Assembly: GCA_016710165.1 (NCBI GenBank)
Contig: JADJLJ010000001.1
Location: 124,001 to 188,000, forward strand
DNA length: 64,000 nucleotides
DNA from: Chitinophagaceae bacterium
Lineage (GTDB): Bacteria; Bacteroidota; Bacteroidia; Chitinophagales; Chitinophagaceae
Reading direction: 5' to 3'
Shown: one piece after another, positions 35,949 through 45,327 of the stretch
Layout of the letters: each line of letters begins with the position of its first letter
Numbering within the stretch: the first letter of the stretch is position 1
The notes under the pieces: model-generated
What the model was told of the DNA's origin: nothing
What the model saw: the letters and a program-made list of their open reading frames with translations, nothing else
Databases searched by the model: none
Made by a program: the position numbers and the translations under genes

Positions 35949-36115
35949 CAAGTGTTCCCCACACAAATAATTAAATTACAAACGTAAAGTTCATGGGATC
36001 ACTTGATGCAGTTCTAAATCTGCCGGACTGTGTCCGGATTTATTAAAACCCTCTGGCGCAAGTGTTCCCCACACAAATAATTAAATTAAAAACGTAAAGT
36101 TCATGGGATCACTTG
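35949..36115. repeat. CAAGTG...CACTTG palindromic repeats, tandem pair (units A and B)
   Basis: Two 57-bp units (35949-36005, 36059-36115), each starting CAAGTGTTCCC and ending GGGATCACTTG, in a 110-bp tandem arrangement with near-identical spacers (including GGACTGTGTCCGGATT). Part of a family with further copies at 36225, 36316 and 51784 in this window. Confidence 0.8.
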
Positions 36116-36224
36116 ACGCCGTTTTAAATCTGCCGGACTGTGTCCGGATTTTTTAAAACAGATGTTGAAATATATTTTTTTTTCCCTGCTTCTCCCGGAT
36201 ACAATCCGGGTGAATTACAAGACA

Positions 36225-36371
36225 CAAGTGATCCCTTGGGTATTCTGGTAAATAATGGGCATTGTTTGCGGGAACACTTGCGCCAGTGGGTACAATCCGG
36301 GTGAATTACAAGGCACAAGTGATCCCATGAACATTTTGGTAAATAATGGGCATTGTTTATGGGAACACTTG
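36225..36371. repeat. CAAGTG...CACTTG palindromic repeats, inverted tandem pair (units C and D)
   Basis: Two 56-bp units (36225-36280, 36316-36371), start CAAGTGATCCC and end GGGAACACTTG, that is, the opposite orientation to units A and B, with 91-bp spacing and a shared spacer (CAATCCGGGTGAATTACAAG). Together with A and B they fill most of the 725-bp gap ahead of the formate dehydrogenase operon; no gene is seen in the gap. Confidence 0.8.
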
Positions 36372-36485
36372 CCAGTAGAGCATAAACAAAAATCTATGCA
36401 AGGGTTCTTATAAAACTTGCATTCTTTCTTCGCAAAATCCTCCTTTCTTCCCCCAGAATTTCTTAAATTGCTGTAAACTAAAACC

Positions 36486-38135
36486 ATGTCAAAGAACCTG
36501 GGCGAACTATCCGGCAGGAAGGGGTTAAAAACCAACCTCTTTGAAGGGCTTGGCATCGCTGCACAGGAAACAGGTACGCCCTCCCGGGCAAGGATGGAAG
36601 AACTGGCAAACGAGTTCCTGGTGGGCAAGGCCAATGTGTTCGGCACCACCAGTTTCTACGATTTTTTAAAAGAAGAGAATAAGGGTAAGAAAGTATTTGT
36701 ATGCAATGGCAGCGCCTGCATGACCGCCGGTACACAGGATGCACTGAGGGAAAAACTAAGCAGACAGTTCAATGCGGAGGAGATCGGTGAAATGTGCTGC
36801 CTGGGCCGATGTCATGAGAACAGCGCATTTAATTATGATGGTAAGAACTATTCGGGAAAGGCTGCAGACCAGGTTGAGGAAGTCAAAAGTCAAAAACCAA
36901 AACTGGCTGACAGTTACCAGGTGGGTTCTTACGGTACACCTGTTTTAACCGAAGCATTCCCAGGAATACAGGAATATTACAAAACGCTTTCTGCTGCATT
37001 GGCAAATACACCGGAAGCATTACTGGCCGAACTGAAAGAATCGGGCTTGAGGGGCAGGGGTGGGGCAGGCTTTCCGATCGCATTCAAATTAGACTCCTGC
37101 CGCAACACCGCAGGCGATCAGAAATTCATTGTGTGCAATGCCGATGAGGGCGACCCCGGCGCCTACAGCGATCGCTACCTGATGGAACAACAGCCGCATT
37201 CTGTTCTGCTTGGAATGATGATCGCCGGGTATATCGTGGGTGCCGATACCGGTGTGTTATATATCCGTGCCGAATATCCGGAATCGCAGGAGGTCATGCA
37301 GCAGGCCATCGATGACCTGGTCAAAGAAAATCTACTGGGAGAGAATATCCTCGGCACCGGGTTCCGTTACAATTTCAAACTCATCCGGGCCATGGGCGCC
37401 TATATATGCGGAGAAGAAACAGCCCTGTTATCGAGTATTGAAGGACAGCGGCCCGAAGTGCGGGTGCGGCCGCCGTATCCCACACAGGAAGGACTGTTCA
37501 ACAAACCCACCGTGGTTAACAATGTGGAAACGCTTGCCTGCATACCTTATGTGATAAAGAACGGGGGAAAGAAATTTGCTTCCATCGGTAAGGGAAGATC
37601 TACCGGAACAAAACTGGTTTCACTGGATGGCTTTTTCCAAAAACCCGGCATTTATGAAGTGGATATGGGTACGCCGCTTGAACTTGTTATTAATGATCTT
37701 GGCGGCGGTTTCAAAGAAAAGATAAAAGCCATGCACATTGGTGGTCCGCTTGGCGGATTGGTACCGGTTGAGAAGATAAAGGACCTGTCGGTTGACTTTG
37801 AATCATTCTCCCAGAACGGATTTTTATTGGGACATGCTTCCATCGTGTGCCTGCCGGAAAAATTCCCCATCATCAGATACCTGGAACATTTATTTGAATT
37901 CACGGCCCATGAAAGCTGCGGAAAATGTTTCCCATGTCGTTTAGGTTCTACAAGAGGCTACGAACTGATCAACAAGGCAAGAACCTCCGATTATAAAATT
38001 GACCGGCAGTTGATGAATGACCTGGTGGAGACACTGGAAACGGGTTCGCTTTGTGCATTGGGTGGGGGATTGCCATTGCCGGTAAAAAATGCATTGCAGT
38101 ATTTTAATGACGAATTGAAAGTGTATTTTAAGTAG
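36486..38135 (+). CDS. NAD-dependent formate dehydrogenase, NuoE/NuoF-like flavoprotein subunit
   Basis: 549 residues. N-terminal NuoE-like thioredoxin-fold [2Fe-2S] domain with Cys73, Cys78 (VCNGSACMTAG) and Cys105, Cys109 (CCLGRCHENS). NuoF-like part: FMN/NAD-binding GLRGRGGAGFP (residues 187-197) and CNADEGDPGAYSDR (217-230), ending in a [4Fe-4S] site C478, C481, C484 (HESCGKCFPCR) and C523 (SLCALGGG). This subunit passes electrons from the molybdenum subunit to NAD+. Gene order with a molybdopterin subunit of FdsA type immediately downstream argues for formate dehydrogenase over complex I. First gene of the five-gene operon. Confidence 0.9.
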   Translation: MSKNLGELSGRKGLKTNLFEGLGIAAQETGTPSRARMEELANEFLVGKANVFGTTSFYDFLKEENKGKKVFVCNGSACMTAGTQDALREKLSRQFNAEEIGEMCCLGRCHENSAFNYDGKNYSGKAADQVEEVKSQKPKLADSYQVGSYGTPVLTEAFPGIQEYYKTLSAALANTPEALLAELKESGLRGRGGAGFPIAFKLDSCRNTAGDQKFIVCNADEGDPGAYSDRYLMEQQPHSVLLGMMIAGYIVGADTGVLYIRAEYPESQEVMQQAIDDLVKENLLGENILGTGFRYNFKLIRAMGAYICGEETALLSSIEGQRPEVRVRPPYPTQEGLFNKPTVVNNVETLACIPYVIKNGGKKFASIGKGRSTGTKLVSLDGFFQKPGIYEVDMGTPLELVINDLGGGFKEKIKAMHIGGPLGGLVPVEKIKDLSVDFESFSQNGFLLGHASIVCLPEKFPIIRYLEHLFEFTAHESCGKCFPCRLGSTRGYELINKARTSDYKIDRQLMNDLVETLETGSLCALGGGLPLPVKNALQYFNDELKVYFK

Positions 38136-38145
38136 AAGGAATGTT

Positions 38146-38207
38146 TACCGCTAAGGCGCTAAGCCGCAAAGTTTTTTCCTTAGTGTCTCCGTGTCTTTGC
38201 GGTTATA
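38146..38207. repeat. Palindromic repeat between the two FDH genes
   Basis: TAACCGCTAAGGCGCTAAGCCGCAAAG is mirrored by CTTTGCGGTTA across a T-run (38146-38207). A dispersed intergenic type; inside an operon it could form an mRNA processing or pausing structure. Confidence 0.5.
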
Positions 38208-38228
38208 ATTAAATAAAAGATTCTTGCT

Positions 38229-41045
38229 ATGGGCATCGTTTACAGAAGAGAAGATAAACAAGGGCAGGCGGCAAAGGGCGCTACGGTCACCTATGGTTCA
38301 GCCAATGGTAAACCCAGGGCCGGTTTTGCCTACATTGATAACAAGCCCTACGAGATAAAGGAAGGCGAAACCATCCTAGCTTTCATCCGCAGGAATTACG
38401 GGCAGGACTATGTGCCCACACTTTGCGATGCACCAAACCTTGATCCCTTCGGTAGCTGCAGGGTCTGCAGTGTGGATGTGGCGCTTGCAGAGAACGGCAC
38501 TGCTAAATCACAGGCTTCTTGCCATACACCGGTGATGGCGGACTCATACATCTACCCCAATTCAGAACGCATTCAGAAGTTAAGAAAGAATATCATCGAA
38601 CTGGTGCTTACCGATCACCCGCTCGACTGCCTTACCTGCGAAGTGAACAACAACTGCGAACTGCAGACGGTTGCCGCCCGGGTGGGCGTACGTGATGTAC
38701 GTTATCCTCCCGGGAAGAATCACCTGCACAGGGAAAAAGACCTGAGCCATCCGTACATGACCTCCGATTTTTCCAAATGCATCAACTGCTACCGCTGTGT
38801 GCGTGCCTGCGATGAAGTACAGGGTGAATTTGTATTGAGCATGTCGGGCCGGGGTTTCGACACCCATATCATCAAGAGCATGGAAGTCAATTTCGAGCAA
38901 TCGGATTGCGTGAGCTGCGGCGCCTGTGCACAGGCTTGTCCTACTTCGGCCATCTCGGATGTGTTTGAGTCCAAATCCGTGGCCGTCGACAAAAAAGTGC
39001 GCACCGTTTGTACCTACTGCGGCGTGGGCTGCAACCTGGACGTGGCGGTAAAACAAAACAAAGTTCATTCCATACAGGCACCCTATGATGCAGAAGCCAA
39101 CCAGGGCCATACCTGCCTGAAAGGGCGTTTTGCTTTTTCATTCTACAATCATGCAGACCGTATCCGTACGCCGTTGATAAAACGGAATGGTGAATTTGTT
39201 CCGGTGAGCTGGGAGGAGGCCTATGATTTCATTGCGAACAAATTGACCGAGATAAAAAATAATTATGGCCCCGATCATATTGCCGGTATCTCTTCTGCCC
39301 GTTGCACCAACGAAGAGAATTACCTGATGCAGAAATTCATCCGTGCGGTGATCGGCACCAATAATATTGACAGCTGTGCCCGGGTCTGTCATTCACCAAC
39401 TGCGATCGGTATGCAACGCACTTTTGGAACCGGTGCTGCCACCAATTCGGTGATTGACATGCAGTACACCGATTGCATGATGGTGATCGGCGCCAATCCC
39501 ACCGATGCACACCCGGTTACCGGTGCAAAAATGAAACAGCAGGCCATCAAAGGAAAGACGCTGATCGTGATCGATCCGAGGCGTACTGAACTCGCCCGTT
39601 ATGCAAATTATCACCTGCAGTTACGTCCCGGTACAAATGTGGCATTACTGAACATGATGCTGTACTACATCATCAGTGAGAAACTGGAGGACAAGGATTT
39701 CATTGGTAAACGAACAGAAGGTTACGAAGATTTTCAACAGCATATTCTCAAACTCAATATTGATGAACTGGAAAAGATCACCGGTGTTGACCGGAATCTT
39801 GTACGTGATGCCGCCATTGCCTATGCTTCAGCGCCGAATGCCATGTCGTTTCATGGATTGGGCGTAACGGAACATTCGCAGGGAACATTTACCGTGATGC
39901 TGATTGCCGATCTTGCCATGATAACCGGCAATATCGGCCGCCGGGGCGTGGGGGTTAACCCGCTGCGTGGACAGAACAATGTACAGGGCGCTGCCGATAT
40001 GGGTTGCCAGCCTTACCAGGGTGCTGGTTACCTGGATGTGACCAACCCGGAGATCCATAAAATGTACGAAGAGTTCTATCATGCAAAACTGCCGCTGCAT
40101 CCCGGTTTAAAAATTCCGCAGATGTATGATGCGGCATTGAATGATAAATTAAAAGCCATCTGGGTGATTGGTGAAGACATGGCCCAGACAGATCCCAATA
40201 CCCATCATGTAGTAAAGGCCCTGGATAAACTGGAATTATTTGTGGTGCAGGAATTATTCATGACAGAAACAGCCAAACTGGCTACGGTAATCCTTCCCGG
40301 CGCTTCCTTCCTCGAAAAAAGCGGAACCTTTACCAACGGAGAAAGAAGGATACAACGGGTAAATAAAGTGGTGGAACCCATTGAAGGAACCAAATGCGAT
40401 GGGCAGATCATTGTTGACATAATGAACCGCATGGGTTATGAACAGGCAGATTATGACCCGGGTACCCTGCTGGATGAGATCGCACAGATCGTTCCGTTCT
40501 TTGCCGGTGTTAAATGGGAGGAACTGGGTGATAACGGCAAGCAGTGGCCGGTGCGGAAAGACGGATCCGATACGGAGATATTGCATACGGAAACATTTAC
40601 CAGGGGAAAGGGAAAATTCATGTTCAATGCATTCAGGGAGTCCGAAGAAATTGTACAGCATACCAAAGAGTATCCCTATATCATCACCACCAACCGTGAA
40701 CTGGAACATTATAACTGCGGCGCCATGACGAGGCGCACGAAGAATGTGGATATACTTACAGAAGATGTATTACTCATCTGCGAAGAAGATGCCCGTAAAC
40801 ACCTGATCAATGACGGGGATATGGTTTGTGTGGAATCGCCCCGTGGCAAGGTTGATATCAAAGCAAAGATCACCGATGAAGTAAAACCAGGCATACTCAG
40901 CAGTACTTTTCATTTTCCGGATATCATGCTGAATAATATAACATCCAGCATCAGCGACAGCGAAGCCATGTGCCCTGAATATAAAGTGGTGGCTTGTACG
41001 ATCCGGAAGAGTAAGGGGAAATATAAAAATGGTTCATCCGGATAG
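38229..41045 (+). CDS. fdhA: Formate dehydrogenase, molybdopterin catalytic (alpha) subunit
   Basis: 938 residues in the FdsA order: [2Fe-2S] domain (C66, C77, C80, C98), His-Cys [4Fe-4S] site (H130, C134, C137, C143), two ferredoxin-type clusters (C184/187/190/194 and C227/230/233/237), then the bis-MGD core opening with C261, C264, C268, C296. The active-site metal ligand is Cys387 in SCARVCHSPT, with the neighbouring H388; it is Cys and not selenocysteine, and there is no in-frame TGA. Oxidises formate to CO2 (or the reverse) and hands electrons to the flavoprotein subunit upstream, which lies 93 bp away. Product is soluble with no twin-arginine signal, so cytoplasmic. Confidence 0.93.
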   Translation: MGIVYRREDKQGQAAKGATVTYGSANGKPRAGFAYIDNKPYEIKEGETILAFIRRNYGQDYVPTLCDAPNLDPFGSCRVCSVDVALAENGTAKSQASCHTPVMADSYIYPNSERIQKLRKNIIELVLTDHPLDCLTCEVNNNCELQTVAARVGVRDVRYPPGKNHLHREKDLSHPYMTSDFSKCINCYRCVRACDEVQGEFVLSMSGRGFDTHIIKSMEVNFEQSDCVSCGACAQACPTSAISDVFESKSVAVDKKVRTVCTYCGVGCNLDVAVKQNKVHSIQAPYDAEANQGHTCLKGRFAFSFYNHADRIRTPLIKRNGEFVPVSWEEAYDFIANKLTEIKNNYGPDHIAGISSARCTNEENYLMQKFIRAVIGTNNIDSCARVCHSPTAIGMQRTFGTGAATNSVIDMQYTDCMMVIGANPTDAHPVTGAKMKQQAIKGKTLIVIDPRRTELARYANYHLQLRPGTNVALLNMMLYYIISEKLEDKDFIGKRTEGYEDFQQHILKLNIDELEKITGVDRNLVRDAAIAYASAPNAMSFHGLGVTEHSQGTFTVMLIADLAMITGNIGRRGVGVNPLRGQNNVQGAADMGCQPYQGAGYLDVTNPEIHKMYEEFYHAKLPLHPGLKIPQMYDAALNDKLKAIWVIGEDMAQTDPNTHHVVKALDKLELFVVQELFMTETAKLATVILPGASFLEKSGTFTNGERRIQRVNKVVEPIEGTKCDGQIIVDIMNRMGYEQADYDPGTLLDEIAQIVPFFAGVKWEELGDNGKQWPVRKDGSDTEILHTETFTRGKGKFMFNAFRESEEIVQHTKEYPYIITTNRELEHYNCGAMTRRTKNVDILTEDVLLICEEDARKHLINDGDMVCVESPRGKVDIKAKITDEVKPGILSSTFHFPDIMLNNITSSISDSEAMCPEYKVVACTIRKSKGKYKNGSSG

Positions 41046-41107
41046 TTCAGATTGTTTTAACTTCCATTTTAAAATCGCAGATTGATATACCAATAAATAA
41101 TGCAGGT

Positions 41108-41599
41108 ATGCCGGAAAAGAACAGCTTGTATAAAGTAAGTGTAAACGGGTTTGAATTTCAATTTACAAAAGAACAGGTTGAAGCTATTGACCTGCTGGTC
41201 CAATCACCTGAAAGCGTTCACCTGATCCTGGATCACCGTTCAGTGAATGCAAAACTGATCGAAGCAGACCGGTTGGCAAAGAAACAAACGATCGAAATAG
41301 ACGGGGAAAATTATTTCATTGAGATCAAAGATGAACTGGACCAGGTGTTGGATCAAATGGGATTTGGTACAGTCAGCAGCAGGCATACCAGGGAAATAAA
41401 GGCCCCTATGCCAGGGCTGGTACTGGAAATTTCCGTTTCTGAAGGACAGCAGGTTTTTGCGGGAGAAAAGATACTGATCCTGGTTGCTATGAAGATGGAA
41501 AACAGTATTATGATCCATGCCGATGCAAAGATCAAACGGGTAGCAGTCGTTGCCGGACAAGCTGTGGAAAAAGGCCAGGTTCTGGCAGAACTTGAATAA
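41108..41599 (+). CDS. Biotin carboxyl carrier protein of an acyl-CoA carboxylase
   Basis: 163 residues. C-terminal lipoyl/biotinyl domain starts near residue 95 (IKAPMPGLVLEISVSEGQQVFAGEKILILVAMKMEN), with biotinylated K129 in AMKMEN. The N-terminal about 90 residues are specific to the acyl-CoA (propionyl-CoA type) carriers of Bacteroidota. It receives CO2 from the biotin carboxylase encoded next and presents it to the carboxyltransferase. Spacing to neighbours is 62 and 43 bp, so it is part of the operon. Confidence 0.92.
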   Translation: MPEKNSLYKVSVNGFEFQFTKEQVEAIDLLVQSPESVHLILDHRSVNAKLIEADRLAKKQTIEIDGENYFIEIKDELDQVLDQMGFGTVSSRHTREIKAPMPGLVLEISVSEGQQVFAGEKILILVAMKMENSIMIHADAKIKRVAVVAGQAVEKGQVLAELE

Positions 41600-41642
41600 T
41601 TGGTTTTTCATTCAATCTTTTTATTAAGGACAACTACTTGTG

Positions 41643-43115
41643 ATGAAAAAAATTTTAGTGGCCAACCGCGGGGAAATTGCATTACGTATCATGCGTACCA
41701 TCCGGAAAATGGGTATGCAGTCGGTGGCCGTTTTTTCTGAAGCCGACAGGAATGCGCCACATGTGTTGTTTGCCGATGAAGCCGTTTGCCTGGGTGCACC
41801 CCCTTCTTCTGACTCTTACCTGAACGGGGATAAGATCATTGCCTTTTGCAAAGAACTGGGCGTGGATGGAATTCACCCCGGGTATGGTTTCCTGAGTGAG
41901 AATGCCGGGTTTGCTCAAAAAGTGGAAGATGCAGGTATCCGTTTTATTGGTCCCGGCCCCGAGGCCATGCGGATCATGGGTTCTAAACTGGCGGCCAAGG
42001 AATGTGTAAAGAAGTACAATATACCCATGGTGCCTGGTATTGATAAAGCCATAGATGATATTGCGATCGCAAAGGAAACAGCAAAAAAAATCGGTTATCC
42101 GGTACTTATTAAAGCATCTGCCGGCGGTGGCGGTAAAGGTATGCGTATAGTTGAAAAGGAACCAGACTTTGAAGAGCAGATGCTGAGGGCCATCAGCGAG
42201 GCAAAAGCATCTTTTGGCGATGGCTCCGTATTTGTTGAAAAATATGTAACCTCCCCCCGGCATGTTGAGATACAGGTACTGGCAGACATGCATGGGAATG
42301 TGGTTCATTTGTTTGAACGGGAATGCAGTATACAGCGTCGTCATCAGAAAGTGGTGGAAGAAGCTCCTTCGGCCATATTAACTCCTGAACTGCGTAAGAA
42401 GATGGGGGAAGCAGCCGTACTGGTAGCCAGATCCTGTAACTATGTAAGCACCGGCACCGTGGAATTTTTAATGGACGACAAAATGAATTTTTATTTCCTG
42501 GAAATGAATACCCGGTTGCAGGTAGAGCACCCGGTAACAGAAATGATCACCGGCCTTGACCTCGTGGAGGAACAGATAAAAATCGCAAGGGGAGAAAAGT
42601 TAAGTTTTACCCAGGATCAGGTTACCATCAACGGCCATGCGGTGGAGTTAAGGGTATATGCCGAAGACCCGTTGAATAATTTTTTACCTTCTTCCGGAAC
42701 ACTGACTACTTACCGTAAACCTGCCGGCGAAGGGGTACGGGTGGATGATGGGTTTGAAGAAGGCATGCCTGTTCCTGTATACTATGACCCCATGATCGCC
42801 AAACTGGTGACACATGGTAAGGACAGAACGGAAGCCATTCAAAAAATGAAAAGAGCCATCAAAGATTTTAAAATAGAAGGGGTAGCCACCACCTTGCCTT
42901 TTGGAACCTTTGTGTTTGAACACGAAGCTTTCCTCGATGGAAAATTTGATACGCATTTTGTAAAAAATCATTACACGCCAGAACGGATCAAAGAAAAACA
43001 GAAAGCGAATGCAGAAGCAGCTGCATTGATAGCCCTTGCATACTGGCTTGATCAGCAAAACATCCTGAAACCGGTTGAACATAAAACCACCAGTTGGAAA
43101 AGAAGGCTGGCTTAA
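41643..43115 (+). CDS. accC: Biotin carboxylase subunit of acyl-CoA carboxylase
   Basis: 490 residues from ATG 41643 (the GTG one codon before is in frame but less likely). N-terminal VANRGEIALRIMRTIRKMGM, ATP-grasp P-loop GGGGKGM (residues about 161-167), catalytic and ATP-binding segments HVEIQVLADMHGNVVHLFERECSIQRRHQKV, EMNTRLQVEHPVTEMITGLDLVEEQI, and the substrate-binding RVYAEDP. Uses ATP and bicarbonate to carboxylate the biotin of the carrier encoded just upstream. Slightly longer than classic AccC (about 450) because of a C-terminal extension, the rule in propionyl/acyl-CoA carboxylase sets. The substrate is set by the beta subunit. Confidence 0.93.
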   Translation: MKKILVANRGEIALRIMRTIRKMGMQSVAVFSEADRNAPHVLFADEAVCLGAPPSSDSYLNGDKIIAFCKELGVDGIHPGYGFLSENAGFAQKVEDAGIRFIGPGPEAMRIMGSKLAAKECVKKYNIPMVPGIDKAIDDIAIAKETAKKIGYPVLIKASAGGGGKGMRIVEKEPDFEEQMLRAISEAKASFGDGSVFVEKYVTSPRHVEIQVLADMHGNVVHLFERECSIQRRHQKVVEEAPSAILTPELRKKMGEAAVLVARSCNYVSTGTVEFLMDDKMNFYFLEMNTRLQVEHPVTEMITGLDLVEEQIKIARGEKLSFTQDQVTINGHAVELRVYAEDPLNNFLPSSGTLTTYRKPAGEGVRVDDGFEEGMPVPVYYDPMIAKLVTHGKDRTEAIQKMKRAIKDFKIEGVATTLPFGTFVFEHEAFLDGKFDTHFVKNHYTPERIKEKQKANAEAAALIALAYWLDQQNILKPVEHKTTSWKRRLA

Positions 43116-43152
43116 AGCAATCACCCGGACCACAACATTAAAAACAGGCACA

Positions 43153-44694
43153 ATGAAATCAAAGGTTGACATCCTGCGGGAAAAGATTGAAGCAGGTAAA
43201 TTGGGTGGTGGTGCAAACAGGAACGCCACGCAGCATAAAAAAGGAAAACTTACGGCCCGGGAAAGAATTGCACTATTGATGGATCCGGGATCTTTTGAAG
43301 AGATAGGCGCTTTGGTTCTTCATAGAACCAGGGATTTCGGGATGGACGAACAACAGTTTTATGGCGATGGTGTAATTACCGGTTATGGAACGGTGAATGG
43401 CAGACTGGTTTATGTTTTTGCACAGGACTTCACCGTTTTTGGCGGGGCCTTGTCCGAAACACATGCAGAAAAGATATGTAAGATCATGGACATGGCCATG
43501 AAGGGTGGAGCACCCCTGATCGGATTAAATGATTCAGGTGGGGCCCGTATCCAGGAAGGGGTGCGTTCATTGGGAGGGTATGCTGATATTTTTTACCGCA
43601 ATGTGCAGGCATCAGGTGTTATACCACAAATATCCGCCATCATGGGGCCCTGTGCCGGGGGCGCTGTGTATTCACCCGCTATCACTGATTTTACGATCAT
43701 GGTGGAAAACACAAGTTACATGTTTGTAACAGGACCCAGCGTGGTGAAAACAGTGACCAATGAAGAAGTAAGTTTTGAAGAATTGGGCGGTGCGTCCACG
43801 CATTCCATCAAATCGGGCGTCACACATCTTACGGCTTTGCACGATATGGATTGCATTGAACAGGTAAAAAAACTGCTGAGCTATATGCCGCAGAATTGCG
43901 AAGACGTGGTGTTGAAAATCCCCTATACCCCCGTCGACGAAACAAGGGAGGTGCTGGAAAACATTATTCCTGAAAGTACGAACCAGCCTTATGATATTAA
44001 GGATGTGATCACCGGGATATGTGACGGTGATTCGTTTTTTGAAGTGCATAAAGATTATGCCGGTAATATTGTTGTAGGTTTTGCAAGACTGGCGGGAAGG
44101 AGTATCGGTATTGTTGCCAACCAGCCGAATTGCCTGGCAGGCGTACTCGATATCGAGAGTTCGAGAAAAGGTGCCCGGTTTACCCGGTTTTGCGATTGTT
44201 TTAATATCCCTTTATTGGTATTGGTGGATGTGCCGGGTTTTTTACCGGGAACCGACCAGGAATGGAATGGCATTATAACCAGTGGCGCTAAATTATTATA
44301 TGCATTGAGTGAATCCACGGTACCCCGTGTTACGGTAATAACCAGAAAAGCCTATGGAGGCGCATATGATGTAATGAACTCCAAGCATATTGGAGCCGAT
44401 ATGAACTTTGCCTGGCCTACAGCAGAGATCGCTGTAATGGGCGCCAGGGGCGCTTCCGAGATCATATTCAAAAAAGAAATACAGGAAGCTGCGGACCCGG
44501 CACAAAAGCTGCTGGAAAAGGAAGCAGCGTATGCAGAAAAATTTGCCACACCTTACCAGGCTGCAGAAAGAGGTTTTATTGATGAAGTGATCGAGCCTAA
44601 AGAAACCCGTAAAAAACTGATCAAGGCATTTGCCATGCTGGAAAACAAAGTGGTGAAACGCCCCCGGAAAAAGCATGGGAATATACCCTTATGA
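43153..44694 (+). CDS. pccB: Acyl-CoA carboxylase beta (carboxyltransferase) subunit, propionyl-CoA carboxylase type
   Basis: 513 residues from ATG 43153 (an in-frame start at 43075 overlaps the previous gene). Full carboxyltransferase of the PccB/MmdA type: GKLTARERIALLMDPGSFEEIGAL at the N-terminus, IGLNDSGGARIQEGVRSLGGYADIF and the second crotonase core with VVGFARLAGRSIGIVANQPNCLAGVLDI, and the oxyanion loops GGAVYSPAI and GGAYDVMNSKHIGADMNFAWPTAEIAVMGA. Transfers CO2 from the biotin carrier to an acyl-CoA, probably propionyl-CoA, giving methylmalonyl-CoA for odd-chain or branched-acid breakdown. Last gene of the operon. Confidence 0.92.
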   Translation: MKSKVDILREKIEAGKLGGGANRNATQHKKGKLTARERIALLMDPGSFEEIGALVLHRTRDFGMDEQQFYGDGVITGYGTVNGRLVYVFAQDFTVFGGALSETHAEKICKIMDMAMKGGAPLIGLNDSGGARIQEGVRSLGGYADIFYRNVQASGVIPQISAIMGPCAGGAVYSPAITDFTIMVENTSYMFVTGPSVVKTVTNEEVSFEELGGASTHSIKSGVTHLTALHDMDCIEQVKKLLSYMPQNCEDVVLKIPYTPVDETREVLENIIPESTNQPYDIKDVITGICDGDSFFEVHKDYAGNIVVGFARLAGRSIGIVANQPNCLAGVLDIESSRKGARFTRFCDCFNIPLLVLVDVPGFLPGTDQEWNGIITSGAKLLYALSESTVPRVTVITRKAYGGAYDVMNSKHIGADMNFAWPTAEIAVMGARGASEIIFKKEIQEAADPAQKLLEKEAAYAEKFATPYQAAERGFIDEVIEPKETRKKLIKAFAMLENKVVKRPRKKHGNIPL

Positions 44695-44724
44695 TCATAA
44701 GAGAGGTGCGACGATTATTAAATA

Positions 44725-45093
44725 TCAGCAGATTTTATTCGGGTTCTCGTAATTGTCACTCTGGTCTTCGGTGGTATGGTCAAGGCATACAAAATCCTTT
44801 TCCAGTAAAAGATAAAGCGATCTGTTGCCTGCAACGGGCATACTGGCCTCGAATCCCACTACCTTGTTGGCAGGCCAGCCGTTGGTTAATGCAGCCGGCA
44901 CGAACATGGTCATTTTATTTCCGTCAAAGGCTGCGGATAGTTCATTGCCTTCCTCCACTTTTTGAAGGGCGTATGCAAACTTATTATTCCCAAATACCGT
45001 TTCTTCTTCCAGGTATCCGGTAGTGGCGATGGTATTTACTTCCGTTTTCGTAAGCCGTATCCTGACTGAATTTCCTTTTATTCTTAGTTTCAT
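44725..45093 (-). CDS. Conserved small protein near FDH maturation genes
   Basis: 122 residues, no signal peptide: MKLRIKGNSVRIRLTKTEVNTIATTGYLEE..., then YALQKVEEGNELSAAFDGNKMTMFVP and LLLEKDFVCLDHTTEDQSDNYENPN. Similar small proteins occur next to fdhD in Bacteroidota genomes and probably belong to an uncharacterised FDH-accessory family. The only two conserved metal-type residues are the C-terminal CLDHTTED set, which could bind a metal; this is inference. Converges on the carboxylase operon. Confidence 0.65.
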   Translation of the reverse strand: MKLRIKGNSVRIRLTKTEVNTIATTGYLEEETVFGNNKFAYALQKVEEGNELSAAFDGNKMTMFVPAALTNGWPANKVVGFEASMPVAGNRSLYLLLEKDFVCLDHTTEDQSDNYENPNKIC

Positions 45094-45100
45094 GTGTTGA

Positions 45101-45327
45101 CCTCACCCTCGTTCCCTCTCCAAAGGAGAGGGAGGCCGGGCATTTGATTATTATTTAACTTTAATTATTTCCATTTTATCATTGAAGCAATATTCATCAA
45201 TTTTCCATTGATATCACTGTCTTATTGAATTTGAATTCAAATTCCGCAGCAGTTACAATACATAAATATTAGATCTTTTTTCAGTGAGATCCATGCCCCT
45301 CTCCTTAGGAGAGGGGTTGGGGTGAGG
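45101..45327. repeat. Inverted repeat pair of the CCTCACCC...CCCTCTCC type
   Basis: Left arm 45101-45132 contains CCTCACCC and the hairpin CCCTCTCC/GGAGAGGG; right arm 45296-45327 contains CCCCTCTCC/GGAGAGGGG and GGGGTGAGG. Between them is about 160 bp of AT-rich sequence. Known as a dispersed low-copy type in many Bacteroidota. The right arm overlaps the 3' end of fdhD. Confidence 0.7.

Noticed and set aside
35949..36371. Tandem repeats as a possible CRISPR array
   Set aside because: Only two units per orientation, each unit is itself a long palindrome of 56-57 bp, spacers are also repeated, and there are no cas genes.
38229..41045. Possible selenocysteine formate dehydrogenase
   Set aside because: The active-site position is an ordinary Cys codon in SCARVCHSPT, and no in-frame TGA occurs.
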